Part shown: piece by piece, positions 16,043-24,748 of the stretch
Layout: each line of letters opens with the position of its first letter
Position numbering within the stretch: position 1 is the first letter of the stretch
DNA from: Clostridiales bacterium
Lineage (GTDB): Bacteria; Bacillota; Clostridia; Oscillospirales; QAMX01
Reading direction: 5' to 3'
Assembly (NCBI GenBank): GCA_012514045.1
Contig: JAAZBA010000364.1
Coordinates: 1 to 31,650 of the forward strand
Length of the DNA stretch: 31,650 nt
Notes under the pieces: generated by a model
Databases searched by the model: none
Told to the model about the DNA's origin: nothing
Seen by the model: the letters and a program-made list of their open reading frames with translations, nothing else
Position numbers and translations under genes: made by a program

Positions 16043-16094
16043 GGTGAGCTTCCGGTGAACTTCCGGTGAAAAAAGTTTTTCTAAAAGTTCACCG
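16043..16094 (+). promoter_or_regulatory. 11-bp spaced repeat sites upstream of htrA, probable regulator-binding region
   Basis: GGTGAGCTTCC (16043-16053) and GGTGAACTTCC (16054-16064) are tandem, and a third GGTGAA starts at 16065. CGGTGAAC (16053-16060) also has an inverted copy GTTCACCG at 16087-16094. The 11-bp spacing places the copies on one face of the helix, as with many response-regulator sites. The -10 candidates TAAAAT (16136-16141) and TATAAC (16141-16146) lack a well-placed -35, which fits a promoter that needs an activator. Confidence 0.5.
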
Positions 16095-16183
16095 ATATTT
16101 CATTTACGTATCAAACAGGTATCACATTGACAGGTTAAAATATAACCGTCAAAAGGAAAAAATCTTGAAAGGAGATAATTCAT

Positions 16184-17926
16184 ATGTACGAAGACAACAA
16201 CAGAAACGAATCCGCATATGTCACTCAGGAACAACATAACAATTCCCGGGGGACAACTGACAAGCTGAGGAAATACCTCAGGGCTATGATTGCCGTGTGC
16301 TGCGTAATGGCGCTCATGGTAGTGGTGGCCGGAGGAGCCCTTGTTTACTTCTTAAACGTAAATAACGAAGATAAAGCGCCCTCCGAACAAGTTTCAAATG
16401 TGATGGAAATCCAGGATGCAGAGATTGAAACTTCCGAAGCCGCTCCGGAAAAAAATGAAGATCTTATCATCGGAAACATTCCATCAGGCAGGCAGAACAA
16501 CGGCAACGTAAAGCTCTACACCGATGGCAGCGGCAACGGCGCGGAGATGAGCACAAAAGAAGTGGTAGACCTTTTAAGCGACGCGGTGGTAGCAATCTAC
16601 ACCGAATATGAAAAACAAGGCTTCAACTTCTACGGTCAGGCGCAGACCTACACAACCCAGGGCGCGGGCTCCGGTGTTATCATCTCCTCCGAAGGCTATA
16701 TAGTTACCAATAACCATGTGGTGGAGGGCGCCAAGTCATACAAGGTGGTTTTAAACGACGGCCGCGAGTTTGACGCTTCCCTCGTAGGCACCGACGCTGC
16801 AACGGAAATCGCCCTTTTGAAAGTTGAAGCGGAATCCCTTGTGGTAGCTCCTCTGGGAGACAGCGACTCGGCAAGCGTGGGAGATAAGGCAATTGTTATA
16901 GGAAACCCGCTTGGAAAGCTCCAGGGTACCGTAACTCAGGGCATCATATCCGCCCTTGACAGGGAGATAACTTTCCCTGACGGCACAAAAATGAACCTTA
17001 TGCAGACCGACGCGGCGGTAAACTCCGGAAACTCCGGCGGCGCGCTGCTCTCTGACAGAGGCGAGCTTATAGGCGTGGTTGTGGCGAAGACCTCCGCTTC
17101 AGGCATTGAGGGTCTGGGCTATGCCATCCCCGTAAACGATATAAAGCCCGTCCTTGAGGACCTTTTGGAGTACGGATATGTTACAGGCCGTCCGGCTCTT
17201 GGCATCAGCGTTATTCTTGTAAGGGACCCCATAACCGCCATGAACTACAGGCTCCCCAGCACAGGCGTGTATGTGCGCGCCTTTATCGATCCTGCGTTTG
17301 AAGCTAAATCCGGTCTAAAAATAGGGGACTGCATCCTGAAAGTCAACGGTACGGAAGTGGCTACCACCTCTGATATAAAAGCTGCCATCTCCGATTTCAA
17401 AGCCGGTGATACAGTGGATATGACGGTAATCCGCGACAACGAGGAGATTGACATAAAAGTCCTCTTAACGGAAGAAAACCGCGGCGTAGAGAAAACACAG
17501 CGCACGAATGCGCAACGCACGAATGCGCAGCGCACGAATGCGCAACGTACGAATGTGTCAAGCGCACAAGCGTCTGCAACGAACGCAACATTTATAAATA
17601 TGTCATTTACGAATACAACACGCAGAAATACGTCAGCAAATAATACACAAGGCAAAAATACGTCAGGTGTAAATGCATCGACGCAGGAGCGCAACAGACA
17701 AAATTACACTAACCAGGACTGCCCCAGACAGGATTGCGTCAGAGAAGACTGCGCAAATGAAGACTGCCCCAGACAAGATCGCGTCAGACAGGATTGCGCA
17801 AATGAAGACTGTCCCAGACAAGATCGCGTAAATCAGGGAAAAGCAGCGGCACAGCAAAACCGTGACGGCACCGGTCGTCAAGCCGCGTCCCGCAACGCAT
17901 CGCAAAGCAGACCCCGCAGAGGTTAG
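16184..17926 (+). CDS. htrA: HtrA/DegP-type serine protease with PDZ domain and long repeat tail
   Basis: A 580-residue membrane-anchored protease for surface protein quality control. Residues 1-31 are cytoplasmic, 32-57 form the membrane anchor, then a linker, a trypsin-like domain (about 125-310) and one PDZ domain (about 335-430). The catalytic histidine is H178 (TNNHVV) and the serine S284 (GNSGGAL). The third triad position, normally Asp in T-D-I-A-L, reads Glu (E208 in ATEIALL). After the PDZ domain come 22 pentads (440-549) with Asn or Asp in the middle position, Asn/Thr/Ser-rich first, then rich in Cys, ending in a basic tail. Codons in the tail (AAT, ACG, GCG) differ from the body (AAC, ACC, GCC). 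AAAGGAGAT precedes the ATG. Monocistronic, with possible regulator sites upstream. Confidence 0.93.
   Translation: MYEDNNRNESAYVTQEQHNNSRGTTDKLRKYLRAMIAVCCVMALMVVVAGGALVYFLNVNNEDKAPSEQVSNVMEIQDAEIETSEAAPEKNEDLIIGNIPSGRQNNGNVKLYTDGSGNGAEMSTKEVVDLLSDAVVAIYTEYEKQGFNFYGQAQTYTTQGAGSGVIISSEGYIVTNNHVVEGAKSYKVVLNDGREFDASLVGTDAATEIALLKVEAESLVVAPLGDSDSASVGDKAIVIGNPLGKLQGTVTQGIISALDREITFPDGTKMNLMQTDAAVNSGNSGGALLSDRGELIGVVVAKTSASGIEGLGYAIPVNDIKPVLEDLLEYGYVTGRPALGISVILVRDPITAMNYRLPSTGVYVRAFIDPAFEAKSGLKIGDCILKVNGTEVATTSDIKAAISDFKAGDTVDMTVIRDNEEIDIKVLLTEENRGVEKTQRTNAQRTNAQRTNAQRTNVSSAQASATNATFINMSFTNTTRRNTSANNTQGKNTSGVNASTQERNRQNYTNQDCPRQDCVREDCANEDCPRQDRVRQDCANEDCPRQDRVNQGKAAAQQNRDGTGRQAASRNASQSRPRRG
17501..17830 (+). 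repeat. 15-nt in-frame repeat array encoding the HtrA tail (22 units)
   Basis: The first units, at 17501, 17516, 17531 and 17546, read CGCACGAATGCGCAA with few changes (pentad RTNAQ). Later units drift but hold the 15-nt phase to 17830. Position 3 of the pentad is N or D in 20 of 22 units and Q or E in the other two. Units 15-22 are of the type QDCPR/EDCAN and carry six cysteines. A clear 45-nt higher-order repeat is present at 17747-17791 and 17792-17836. Confidence 0.9.
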
Positions 17927-17988
17927 GATATAGCCTTATTATTGCGAATATAACGTACAAAACAGCTTCCCTGTGATACAAAACCTCA

Positions 17989-18010
17989 AAACCCCCCTTC
18001 TGGGGGGTTT
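17989..18010. terminator. Bidirectional terminator, htrA and glycogen operon
   Basis: AAACCCCCC (17989-17997) pairs perfectly with GGGGGGTTT (18002-18010) around TTCT. TTTGTTTA follows on the plus strand and TTTTGAGGTTTTG on the minus strand. It lies between the convergent htrA and GH13 genes and ends both units. Confidence 0.9.
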
Positions 18011-18012
18011 GT

Positions 18013-19755
18013 TTATATTACCAGAGCAATCGTAGCCTCTCTCTTTTCTCTGTTTATTGATATTCGAACACTTTCGTTTTCCGTATATCTCTCATACCTA
18101 AGCACTCCACCGGAGGCTTCGAGGTATTTTATTTTTCCCCTTTTCAGCGCCTCGGAGGAGCTTCTTATCTCCCCCAGTCTGCGGTAGTGGGCTAAGAGCT
18201 CAGAGTTTTCTCTGCCCCAGGGGTAGCAAGCCCGGTTCAGGGGATCGTCTCCGCCTTCAAGACCCGCTTCGTCGCCGTAGTACAATGTGGGGGAGCCGGG
18301 GTACGTGTACTGAATCACCGCGGCAAGCTTTACAAGCTCCTGATCCCCTAACACCGTAAGGATTCTTGCCGTATCGTGGGTACCGATGATGCTCATGGAG
18401 GACAACAGGGCTTCATGGGGGTAATTATGCTCGATTTCCCGCATTTTCAGCATGAAATCCATTGCGTCGCCGCCTTTAAGGAAATCAATCACGCTGTCCC
18501 GGAGGGGATAGTTCATAACCCCATCCAGTTTTCCGCCGCAGAGGTAGAATCGTCTCTTTCCGTAGCTTATCTTGTTGGACGCGTCCTCCCATACTTCACC
18601 TATGATCATTGTTTCGGGGCTTTCTTTCTTTGCCTCCCGGTAAAGCGGCTCAAGGAACATGTCCGGCAGCTCATCCGTCACGTCAAGTCTCCAGCCATCG
18701 ACACCGACACGCTGCCAGCGTTTAATCACGCTGTCATCACCTGTGACGATGAATTTAAGATACTCAGGGTTTTCCTTGTTCACGCTGGGAAGTGTCGCCA
18801 CGTCCCACCAGCATTTGTATTCATGAGGCCAGGCATAGAAATCGTACCAGCCGTAATAAGGAGAGTCCTTCGACTGGGCGGCTCCGAGAGAATCGAAGGT
18901 ACCAAGGGCGTTAAAGTATACGCTGTCGCTGCCCGTGTGGCTGAACACACCGTCGAGAATTACTCTCATACCCATTTCATGGGCTTTTTCGCAAAGCTCC
19001 CGAAGGTCCGACTCATCCCCCAGCATTGGGTCAATTTTTGTGTAGTCCGCTGTGTCGTAGCGGTGGTTTGAGGCTGCCTCAAACAGAGGACTCAGGTATA
19101 TAGTGGTGACGGAAAGGCTCTTAAGATAGTCAAGGCTTTCAATGATTCCCCGCAGGTTTCCGCCGAAGAAATCGCAGTTGATCCTTTTGCCGTTCTCGTC
19201 GTAGTCTATTGTGGGGATATCGTACCAGTCCGTATGGATATTCCGAAGCCCCACGGGACATGGATTTTTTGTCTTGCCGGAGCGGCGGAAGCGGTCGGCA
19301 AAGATGTGGTATGTTATCCCTTCGAAAAACCACTTCGGGGCAGGAATATTCTCATATACCGTTATCTGCCACATGGGGGGAAACTTGTTGTAAATGCCGC
19401 CGGTAATTGTTTTGTCCTCCTCGCTGGGCTCCATGCGGCCGTAGTAATAGACATATCCCCCCTCACGGCGCAGGGAGAAGCAGTACCACAGGAGGCAAGA
19501 GGTCGAGGGGACGGCAAATGTACAGCTGTAGGTGTCGATCCCTCCGCGAGAGGACTCCTTAGCCATGGAAATGACCGAATCGGTGATCTCCGCATCCTCA
19601 CGGCGCAGTAAAAGACAAGCCTCGCACACATGATAGGAGGCGGGAAGCTTAATCCTTATTTCAATCACCGTCCCGGTGACGACAGCGCCTCCGGGACGGC
19701 GATATTTTTCAGAATATGGGTTATGAGACGGAAGAATCATCATATTATCACACAT
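18013..19755 (-). CDS. GH13 alpha-amylase family protein (neopullulanase/cyclomaltodextrinase type)
   Basis: A 580-residue GH13 enzyme that would hydrolyse alpha-1,4 (possibly alpha-1,6) bonds in maltodextrins or glycogen. An N-terminal CBM34-like beta domain (about 20-130) precedes the barrel, which starts near WFFEGITYHIFADRF. Conserved regions: I DGVFSHTG (268-275), II GWRLDV with nucleophile D358, III IIGEVW with acid/base E387, IV GTHDT (H460, D461). YYGDEAGLEGGDDP is also typical of this subgroup. No signal peptide, so it acts inside the cell. Its ATG overlaps the glgP stop by 8 nt and it is the last gene of the glycogen operon, where it probably works with glgP on stored glycogen or on short oligosaccharides left by it. 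Confidence 0.93.
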   Translation of the reverse strand: MCDNMMILPSHNPYSEKYRRPGGAVVTGTVIEIRIKLPASYHVCEACLLLRREDAEITDSVISMAKESSRGGIDTYSCTFAVPSTSCLLWYCFSLRREGGYVYYYGRMEPSEEDKTITGGIYNKFPPMWQITVYENIPAPKWFFEGITYHIFADRFRRSGKTKNPCPVGLRNIHTDWYDIPTIDYDENGKRINCDFFGGNLRGIIESLDYLKSLSVTTIYLSPLFEAASNHRYDTADYTKIDPMLGDESDLRELCEKAHEMGMRVILDGVFSHTGSDSVYFNALGTFDSLGAAQSKDSPYYGWYDFYAWPHEYKCWWDVATLPSVNKENPEYLKFIVTGDDSVIKRWQRVGVDGWRLDVTDELPDMFLEPLYREAKKESPETMIIGEVWEDASNKISYGKRRFYLCGGKLDGVMNYPLRDSVIDFLKGGDAMDFMLKMREIEHNYPHEALLSSMSIIGTHDTARILTVLGDQELVKLAAVIQYTYPGSPTLYYGDEAGLEGGDDPLNRACYPWGRENSELLAHYRRLGEIRSSSEALKRGKIKYLEASGGVLRYERYTENESVRISINREKREATIALVI

Positions 19756-22150
19756 GCCAGATTTTATTCGCGTAGTCTCTTATAGACCGGTCGGAGGAAA
19801 AACGTCCGGCGTTGGCGATGTTCATAAGGGACATGCGGTTCCATCTTGGCTTGTCCTTGTAAGCCTCGTCCACCTTCCTGTGAGCCTCACAGTAGGAGTC
19901 AAAGTCGGCTAAAAGCATATATGTGTCAGGGCTTTCTCCCACAAGCAGAGGGGTAATCAGCTCTGAGTAGTTCACTCCGTCGCCGAAACCACAGTTTATC
20001 AGCTCAAACACCTCACGCAGCCGCTCGTTTTCCTGGTATATGTCGGAGGGGTTGTAGCAGGGACGAAGAGCTTCAACCTCGTGGGCTTTGAGACCGAAGA
20101 TGAAGATGTTGTTGTCTCCTACAGCCTCGCTGATTTCCACGTTGGCTCCGTCAAGGGTGCCCAGTGTGATGGCGCCATTTATCATGAACTTCATGTTGCC
20201 GGTACCGGAGGCTTCCTTGCCCGCTACGCTTATCTGCTCGGATACCTCCGCCGCGGGTATAATCCTCTCCGCCGCGGTGACACGGTAGTTTTCAACAAAA
20301 GCCACCTTGAGAAGACCTTTCATGGCGGGATCGCGGTCGATGTACGCCGCTACGCTGTTTATGAGCCTGATTATCTGCTTTGCTGTGTAGTAACCGGGGA
20401 AGGCTTTGGCGCCGAAGATGTATGTCTTGGGCACAAATTCACCCTTCGGGTTATTCTTTATCTCGATATATCTCTCAAGAATCGCAAGCACGTTCAGGAA
20501 CTGACGCTTATATTCGTGGAGCCTCTTTACTTGCACATCAAACATTGATGAGGGATCAATCGACAGGGAGCATTGCTGCTTCAGGAACCTTGCCAGTTCC
20601 CTCTTGTTATCCCTCTTTATCCTTGCCAGTTTATCAAGCACCGACTTGTCTCCCGCGAAGCGCTCGAAATCCTTGAGCTTTGAGGGATCGGAGATAAAAC
20701 CATCACCGATGCAGGAGGAGAGGAGCTTTGTAAGTCCGGGATTTATCTCGCAGAGCCAGCGGCGGTGAGCGATGCCGTTTGTGACGTTTGTAAACTTCTC
20801 CGGAGTAATCTCATAGTACTCATGGAATACGCTGTCTTTGATGATATTGCTGTGCAGCTCGCTTACGCCGTTGACAGAGAAGGAGGAAACAACAGACAGA
20901 TTCGCCATCTTTACCATATTGTCCGCGATGATGGACATGCGGCTGATCTTGTCGAAGTTGCCAGGATAGAGCCTCCAGAGCATGGCGCAATAGCGCTGAT
21001 TTATCTCCCTGAGGATCGCCCATATTCTGGGCATGTTCATCTCAAACAGGGAAGCGGGCCACTGCTCCAGCGCTTCCGCCATGATTGTATGGTTTGTGTA
21101 TGCCACCGTCTTTGTGACGATGTCCCAGGCTTTCTCCCAGGAATAACCTTCCTCGTCCAGGAGAATTCTCATAAGCTCCGGCACCACCATAGCCGGGTGG
21201 GTGTCGTTTATCTGGATTACATGTTTTTCCGCTAAGTTTTCAAGGGTGCCCCAGCGTTTGCGGTGCTTATCTATAATGTCCTGCACCGTGGCTGATACAA
21301 AGAAGTACTGCTGCTTAAGTCTCAGCGACTTGCCCTCGATATGCTTATCGTCGGGGTAGAGGATCTTTGAGATTGTCTCCGCCATGGCGTGCTGCTCCAC
21401 CGCTTTCAGGTATTCACCCCGAGAAAACAGCGTCATATCCAGTTCCACCGGGGAGCGGGCGCTCCAGAGCCTGAGGGTACATACGTTTTTTGTGCCGTGG
21501 CCGGGGATGAGCATGTCATAGGGAACCGCCAAAACCGTGGTGTAATCCTTCAGTTCCGGCACCATTCTGTTCTCATGCCACTGCTCATCTATACGGCCCC
21601 CGTAGCGCACCTCACGCACCTCGTCCATACGGGGCATGAGCCATACCTCGCCTATATCAAGCCAGCTGTCCGGTAGCTCAATCTGCTGACCTTCCACTAT
21701 GCGCTGTTTGAAAAGGCCGTGTTCATAGCGGATAGAGTAGCCCGAGGCGTTGAGCCCGAGGCTTGCCATGGAGTCGATATAGCAGGCAGCAAGCCTTCCA
21801 AGTCCTCCGTTGCCAAGTCCCGCGTCGGGCTCCGTCTCCATAAGATCCTTTATATCTATCCCCACGTCTCCAAGAGTCTCCCTGAACAGATCCAGGAGCC
21901 CGAGGTTATAGGCGTTGTTTAAGAAGGAGCGGCCGATGAGAAACTCCAGGGACATGTAGTGTACTTGCTTTTCTCCGCTCTTTTCCCTCTTGTCCTCACT
22001 TTCCATGAGCCTTGAGGCCATAATGTCACGCATTACTGTTGCGCAAGCCTTGAAAAGCTCCGTTTTTCCCGCTTCCTCAAGGGTACATCCGAAGTGGCGG
22101 GAGAGTTTGGTTTCTATTTCTTTCAAAAGTGTTGCTTTGGTCAATTCCAT
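19748..22150 (-). CDS. glgP: Glycogen/starch/alpha-glucan phosphorylase
   Basis: An 800-residue GT35 enzyme that releases glucose-1-phosphate from the non-reducing ends of glycogen with phosphate. The PLP-binding lysine is K654 in EASGTGNMKF, followed by the family stretch TLDGANVEI. YMSLEFLIGRS and GLGNGGLGRLAACY near the N-terminus are also diagnostic. Its size is normal for bacterial enzymes (about 750-820). It starts 22 nt after glgA, and its end overlaps the GH13 gene. Its product G1P can be turned into G6P by the phosphoglucomutase encoded at 3216-4955. Confidence 0.97.
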   Translation of the reverse strand: MELTKATLLKEIETKLSRHFGCTLEEAGKTELFKACATVMRDIMASRLMESEDKREKSGEKQVHYMSLEFLIGRSFLNNAYNLGLLDLFRETLGDVGIDIKDLMETEPDAGLGNGGLGRLAACYIDSMASLGLNASGYSIRYEHGLFKQRIVEGQQIELPDSWLDIGEVWLMPRMDEVREVRYGGRIDEQWHENRMVPELKDYTTVLAVPYDMLIPGHGTKNVCTLRLWSARSPVELDMTLFSRGEYLKAVEQHAMAETISKILYPDDKHIEGKSLRLKQQYFFVSATVQDIIDKHRKRWGTLENLAEKHVIQINDTHPAMVVPELMRILLDEEGYSWEKAWDIVTKTVAYTNHTIMAEALEQWPASLFEMNMPRIWAILREINQRYCAMLWRLYPGNFDKISRMSIIADNMVKMANLSVVSSFSVNGVSELHSNIIKDSVFHEYYEITPEKFTNVTNGIAHRRWLCEINPGLTKLLSSCIGDGFISDPSKLKDFERFAGDKSVLDKLARIKRDNKRELARFLKQQCSLSIDPSSMFDVQVKRLHEYKRQFLNVLAILERYIEIKNNPKGEFVPKTYIFGAKAFPGYYTAKQIIRLINSVAAYIDRDPAMKGLLKVAFVENYRVTAAERIIPAAEVSEQISVAGKEASGTGNMKFMINGAITLGTLDGANVEISEAVGDNNIFIFGLKAHEVEALRPCYNPSDIYQENERLREVFELINCGFGDGVNYSELITPLLVGESPDTYMLLADFDSYCEAHRKVDEAYKDKPRWNRMSLMNIANAGRFSSDRSIRDYANKIWHV

Positions 22151-22172
22151 AAGTTGTTTCCCTTCGATTCTC

Positions 22173-23600
22173 CTATTTTAGAGATTTATATATGTCTAAG
22201 TAGTATCCGGCGCTTCTGCCCCAGCTGTAGTCTCCGGTCATGCCGCGCACCATGAGTTTGCGCCACAGATCACCGTCGTTGTACATAGCGATCGCCCGGC
22301 GGATAGTATATAGCATGTCATGAGCGTTGTAGTTTTTAAAGGTAAAGCCGTTGCCTTCGTCGGTGTCCTCCCTGTAGGGGAATACCGTGTCACGCAGACC
22401 GCCGGTTTCACGCACTACAGGCACCGTGCCGTAGCGCATGGCGATCATTTGAGCCAGGCCGCAGGGTTCGGATTTTGAGGGCATGAGCATTATATCCGCT
22501 CCGGCATATATTTTGGTGGCAAGATCAGAGGAGAAGAGGATGTTTACCGACACCTTGCCGGGGTATTTTCTCTTCATCTGCTCAAACATCTGCTCATACC
22601 GCCAGTCGCCCTTGCCCAGCACTACCACATTTACCGCCTCGCCCATGAGGTCATCAAAGATGGCGCCGATAAGGTCGATACCCTTGTGCTCCGTCAGCCT
22701 TGTGACTATGGCGATAACCGGCACGGAGGTATCGGCTTTCAGTCCCAGCATGGTCTGAAGCTCCGTTTTGTTATAAGCCTTGTCCTCAAGGGTGGATACG
22801 GAGTAGTTTCTGAAAAGATGGGTGTTATTTGACGGATCGTTGTCGTCCATGTCGATGCCGTTTAAAACGCCTCGTAGCTTATACTCGTTGTCTCTGAGGA
22901 TAGCATCAAGTCCGTGGCCGTAGTAGGGAGTCTTTATCTCCTGAGCGTAGGAGGGGCTGACGGTGGTGATGAAGTCGGCGCAGATGATGGCGCCCTTCAT
23001 TAGGCATATCCCGTCATTATAGGCAAGCAGACCGGAGCGGAAATGCTCGTCGTCGATGCCTGCTACGTCAGCTAGAAAGTCACGGTGGAAATGCCCTTGA
23101 TACTCGATGTTGTGGATTGTGAACACGGTCTTTATGTTCTCATACCGTGTGTCGCCGCTGTAGCTGAGCCGTAGGTATATGGGCACCAGCGCTGTCTCCC
23201 AGTCGTTCGCGTGAATGACATCGGGGATAAAATCGATGGAGGGGAGGACTTCCAGCACTGTTCTTGAGAAGAACGCGAAGCGCTCGCCGTCATCATAGTG
23301 GCCGTAGAGCTCACGGCGCTTGAAATAGTATTCGTTGTCGACAAAGTAGTATGTTACGGAGTTGTGCTCAAGCTCAAACACGGAGCAGAGCTGACGCCTC
23401 CAAGAGAGGTTTATTTGAATGGAGCAGCGCTTTTTCATCCTTCTGCGCCATTCCACTCCCACCGCTTCATACAGGGGAAGGATGACTCTCACGTCGTCGC
23501 CCTGGGTTTTTAAAGCCAAAGGGAGGGAGCCTGCCACGTCGCCTAATCCTCCCGTCTTGCAAAACGGCGTTACCTCGCTTGATACAAATAGAATTTTCAT
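22173..23600 (-). CDS. glgA: Glycogen synthase (ADP-glucose, GT5)
   Basis: A 475-residue glycogen synthase that adds glucose from ADP-glucose to the growing alpha-1,4 chain. The ADP-glucose-binding KTGGLGDV motif starts at K15, and the C-terminal nucleotide site is PSKSEPCGLAQM followed by RETGGLRDTV. The ATG at 23600, preceded by GAAAGGA, is chosen over an in-frame TTG at 23615 that is part of the ribosome site. It follows glgD by 23 nt and precedes glgP by 22 nt. The length matches the bacterial family (about 475-480). Confidence 0.96.
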   Translation of the reverse strand: MKILFVSSEVTPFCKTGGLGDVAGSLPLALKTQGDDVRVILPLYEAVGVEWRRRMKKRCSIQINLSWRRQLCSVFELEHNSVTYYFVDNEYYFKRRELYGHYDDGERFAFFSRTVLEVLPSIDFIPDVIHANDWETALVPIYLRLSYSGDTRYENIKTVFTIHNIEYQGHFHRDFLADVAGIDDEHFRSGLLAYNDGICLMKGAIICADFITTVSPSYAQEIKTPYYGHGLDAILRDNEYKLRGVLNGIDMDDNDPSNNTHLFRNYSVSTLEDKAYNKTELQTMLGLKADTSVPVIAIVTRLTEHKGIDLIGAIFDDLMGEAVNVVVLGKGDWRYEQMFEQMKRKYPGKVSVNILFSSDLATKIYAGADIMLMPSKSEPCGLAQMIAMRYGTVPVVRETGGLRDTVFPYREDTDEGNGFTFKNYNAHDMLYTIRRAIAMYNDGDLWRKLMVRGMTGDYSWGRSAGYYLDIYKSLK

Positions 23601-23623
23601 GTTTTTTCCTTTCAAAATAAAGC

Positions 23624-24748
23624 CTAAACGGTGTGGCCTTTGTTGATAACAACAGGGAAGCGGGTGCTTCCCACCAACATGCTGTCATCGGTTACCGTGA
23701 CAAGCTTGTCGGCGATGATATAGTTGAGGAATGTGTTTTTCCCGATTTTGCCGTTGGTCATGACAATGCTGTTCTTCACAACCGCTCCGGGGGCTATGTG
23801 CACGCCTCGGAAGAGGATAGAGTTTTCAACCTTGCCCTCAATATGGCAGCCGTCCGCCACAAGAGAGTTTGTAACATCGCTCTCGTCACCGTAGTAGGTG
23901 GCGACGAAGTCGCGGACCCTGGTGTAAATGGGATTGTCGGGATTGAAGAGATCTCTCCTCACATTTCTGTCCAGCAGCTCCATGCTGGAGTTGAAGTAGC
24001 CCTCAATTGTCTGAAGCTTTGCCACAAAGCCATGATGAGATTTGCAGTGGATATGAAGCTCCGGCAGCAGGGTACGGAGCACTCCCCGCTCAAAGTAGCT
24101 CATGTCGTTTACTATGCCATAATCAATGAGATCCAGAAGCGCCGTTCTTTCAAGGATATAAATTCCGAGGCTCTCCAGCTGTCCCGGGGAGGAGTGGTAG
24201 GTATTTATGTCGGTGACACGGCTGGATTCGTCGGTTGTGACGTATATACCCCTTGTGGACTCTCCTAAAGGAGCCGCGGACACCATAGTGATATCGGCGC
24301 CGCTCCGGATATGTTCATCAATAAACGGCTCGAGGCGGATGTTCAGTATCACACGGCCCTCTCCGAGGATGACATACTTCTTTCTGGTATTTCTTATGTA
24401 ACTAAGGTTATTGATAAGGGCGCTCATTTTGCCCTTGACGGAGGCGTCGTAACCTCTGTTTTCCATAGTCGGATTGTAGCCGAAGGGGGGCAGGAGCACA
24501 AGCCCGCCGTTCTTACGGCTCAGATCCCAATCACGGCCGCTGCCCAAATGGTCAAGAAGGGACTGGTAGCCTTCGCGCAGTACTACGCCTACGTCTCTGC
24601 AGCCGGCGTTTACCATATTAGAGAGCATGAAGTCGAGGGCTCTGTAGTTGCCTCCGAAAGGTATAGAACTTGTAGTTCTCGGTACGCTGAGCTGTCCCAT
24701 CCGTTTGGAATCGGAATAAGCGAAAAGCAGACCCATTACATCATTCAT
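23624..24748 (-). CDS. glgD: GlgD, regulatory subunit of glucose-1-phosphate adenylyltransferase
   Basis: A 374-residue paralogue of GlgC. It keeps the overall fold (IPFGGNYRALDFMLSN, and a left-handed beta helix with hexad-like repeats in the C-terminal third), but the nucleotide loop GGxGxRL of active enzymes is replaced by AYSDSKRMGQL, so it is probably not catalytic on its own. In Firmicutes GlgD forms a mixed complex with GlgC that is more active than GlgC alone. Start and glgC stop overlap by 1 nt (TAATG), which supports coupled, equal synthesis of the two subunits. Confidence 0.94.
   Translation of the reverse strand: MNDVMGLLFAYSDSKRMGQLSVPRTTSSIPFGGNYRALDFMLSNMVNAGCRDVGVVLREGYQSLLDHLGSGRDWDLSRKNGGLVLLPPFGYNPTMENRGYDASVKGKMSALINNLSYIRNTRKKYVILGEGRVILNIRLEPFIDEHIRSGADITMVSAAPLGESTRGIYVTTDESSRVTDINTYHSSPGQLESLGIYILERTALLDLIDYGIVNDMSYFERGVLRTLLPELHIHCKSHHGFVAKLQTIEGYFNSSMELLDRNVRRDLFNPDNPIYTRVRDFVATYYGDESDVTNSLVADGCHIEGKVENSILFRGVHIAPGAVVKNSIVMTNGKIGKNTFLNYIIADKLVTVTDDSMLVGSTRFPVVINKGHTV

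Noticed and set aside
16127..16132. TTGACA as the -35 of htrA.
   Set aside because: At 17 nt downstream there is only CAAAAG, and the fair -10 candidates are just 3-8 nt away, so the spacing is wrong.
17245..17694. A 149-codon minus-strand frame over the PDZ domain and repeat tail of htrA.
   Set aside because: It is antisense to a well-supported gene, has no ribosome site or promoter, and stays open because a 15-nt repeat without a stop in one frame has none in any unit. Kept only as a clue to repeat orientation.
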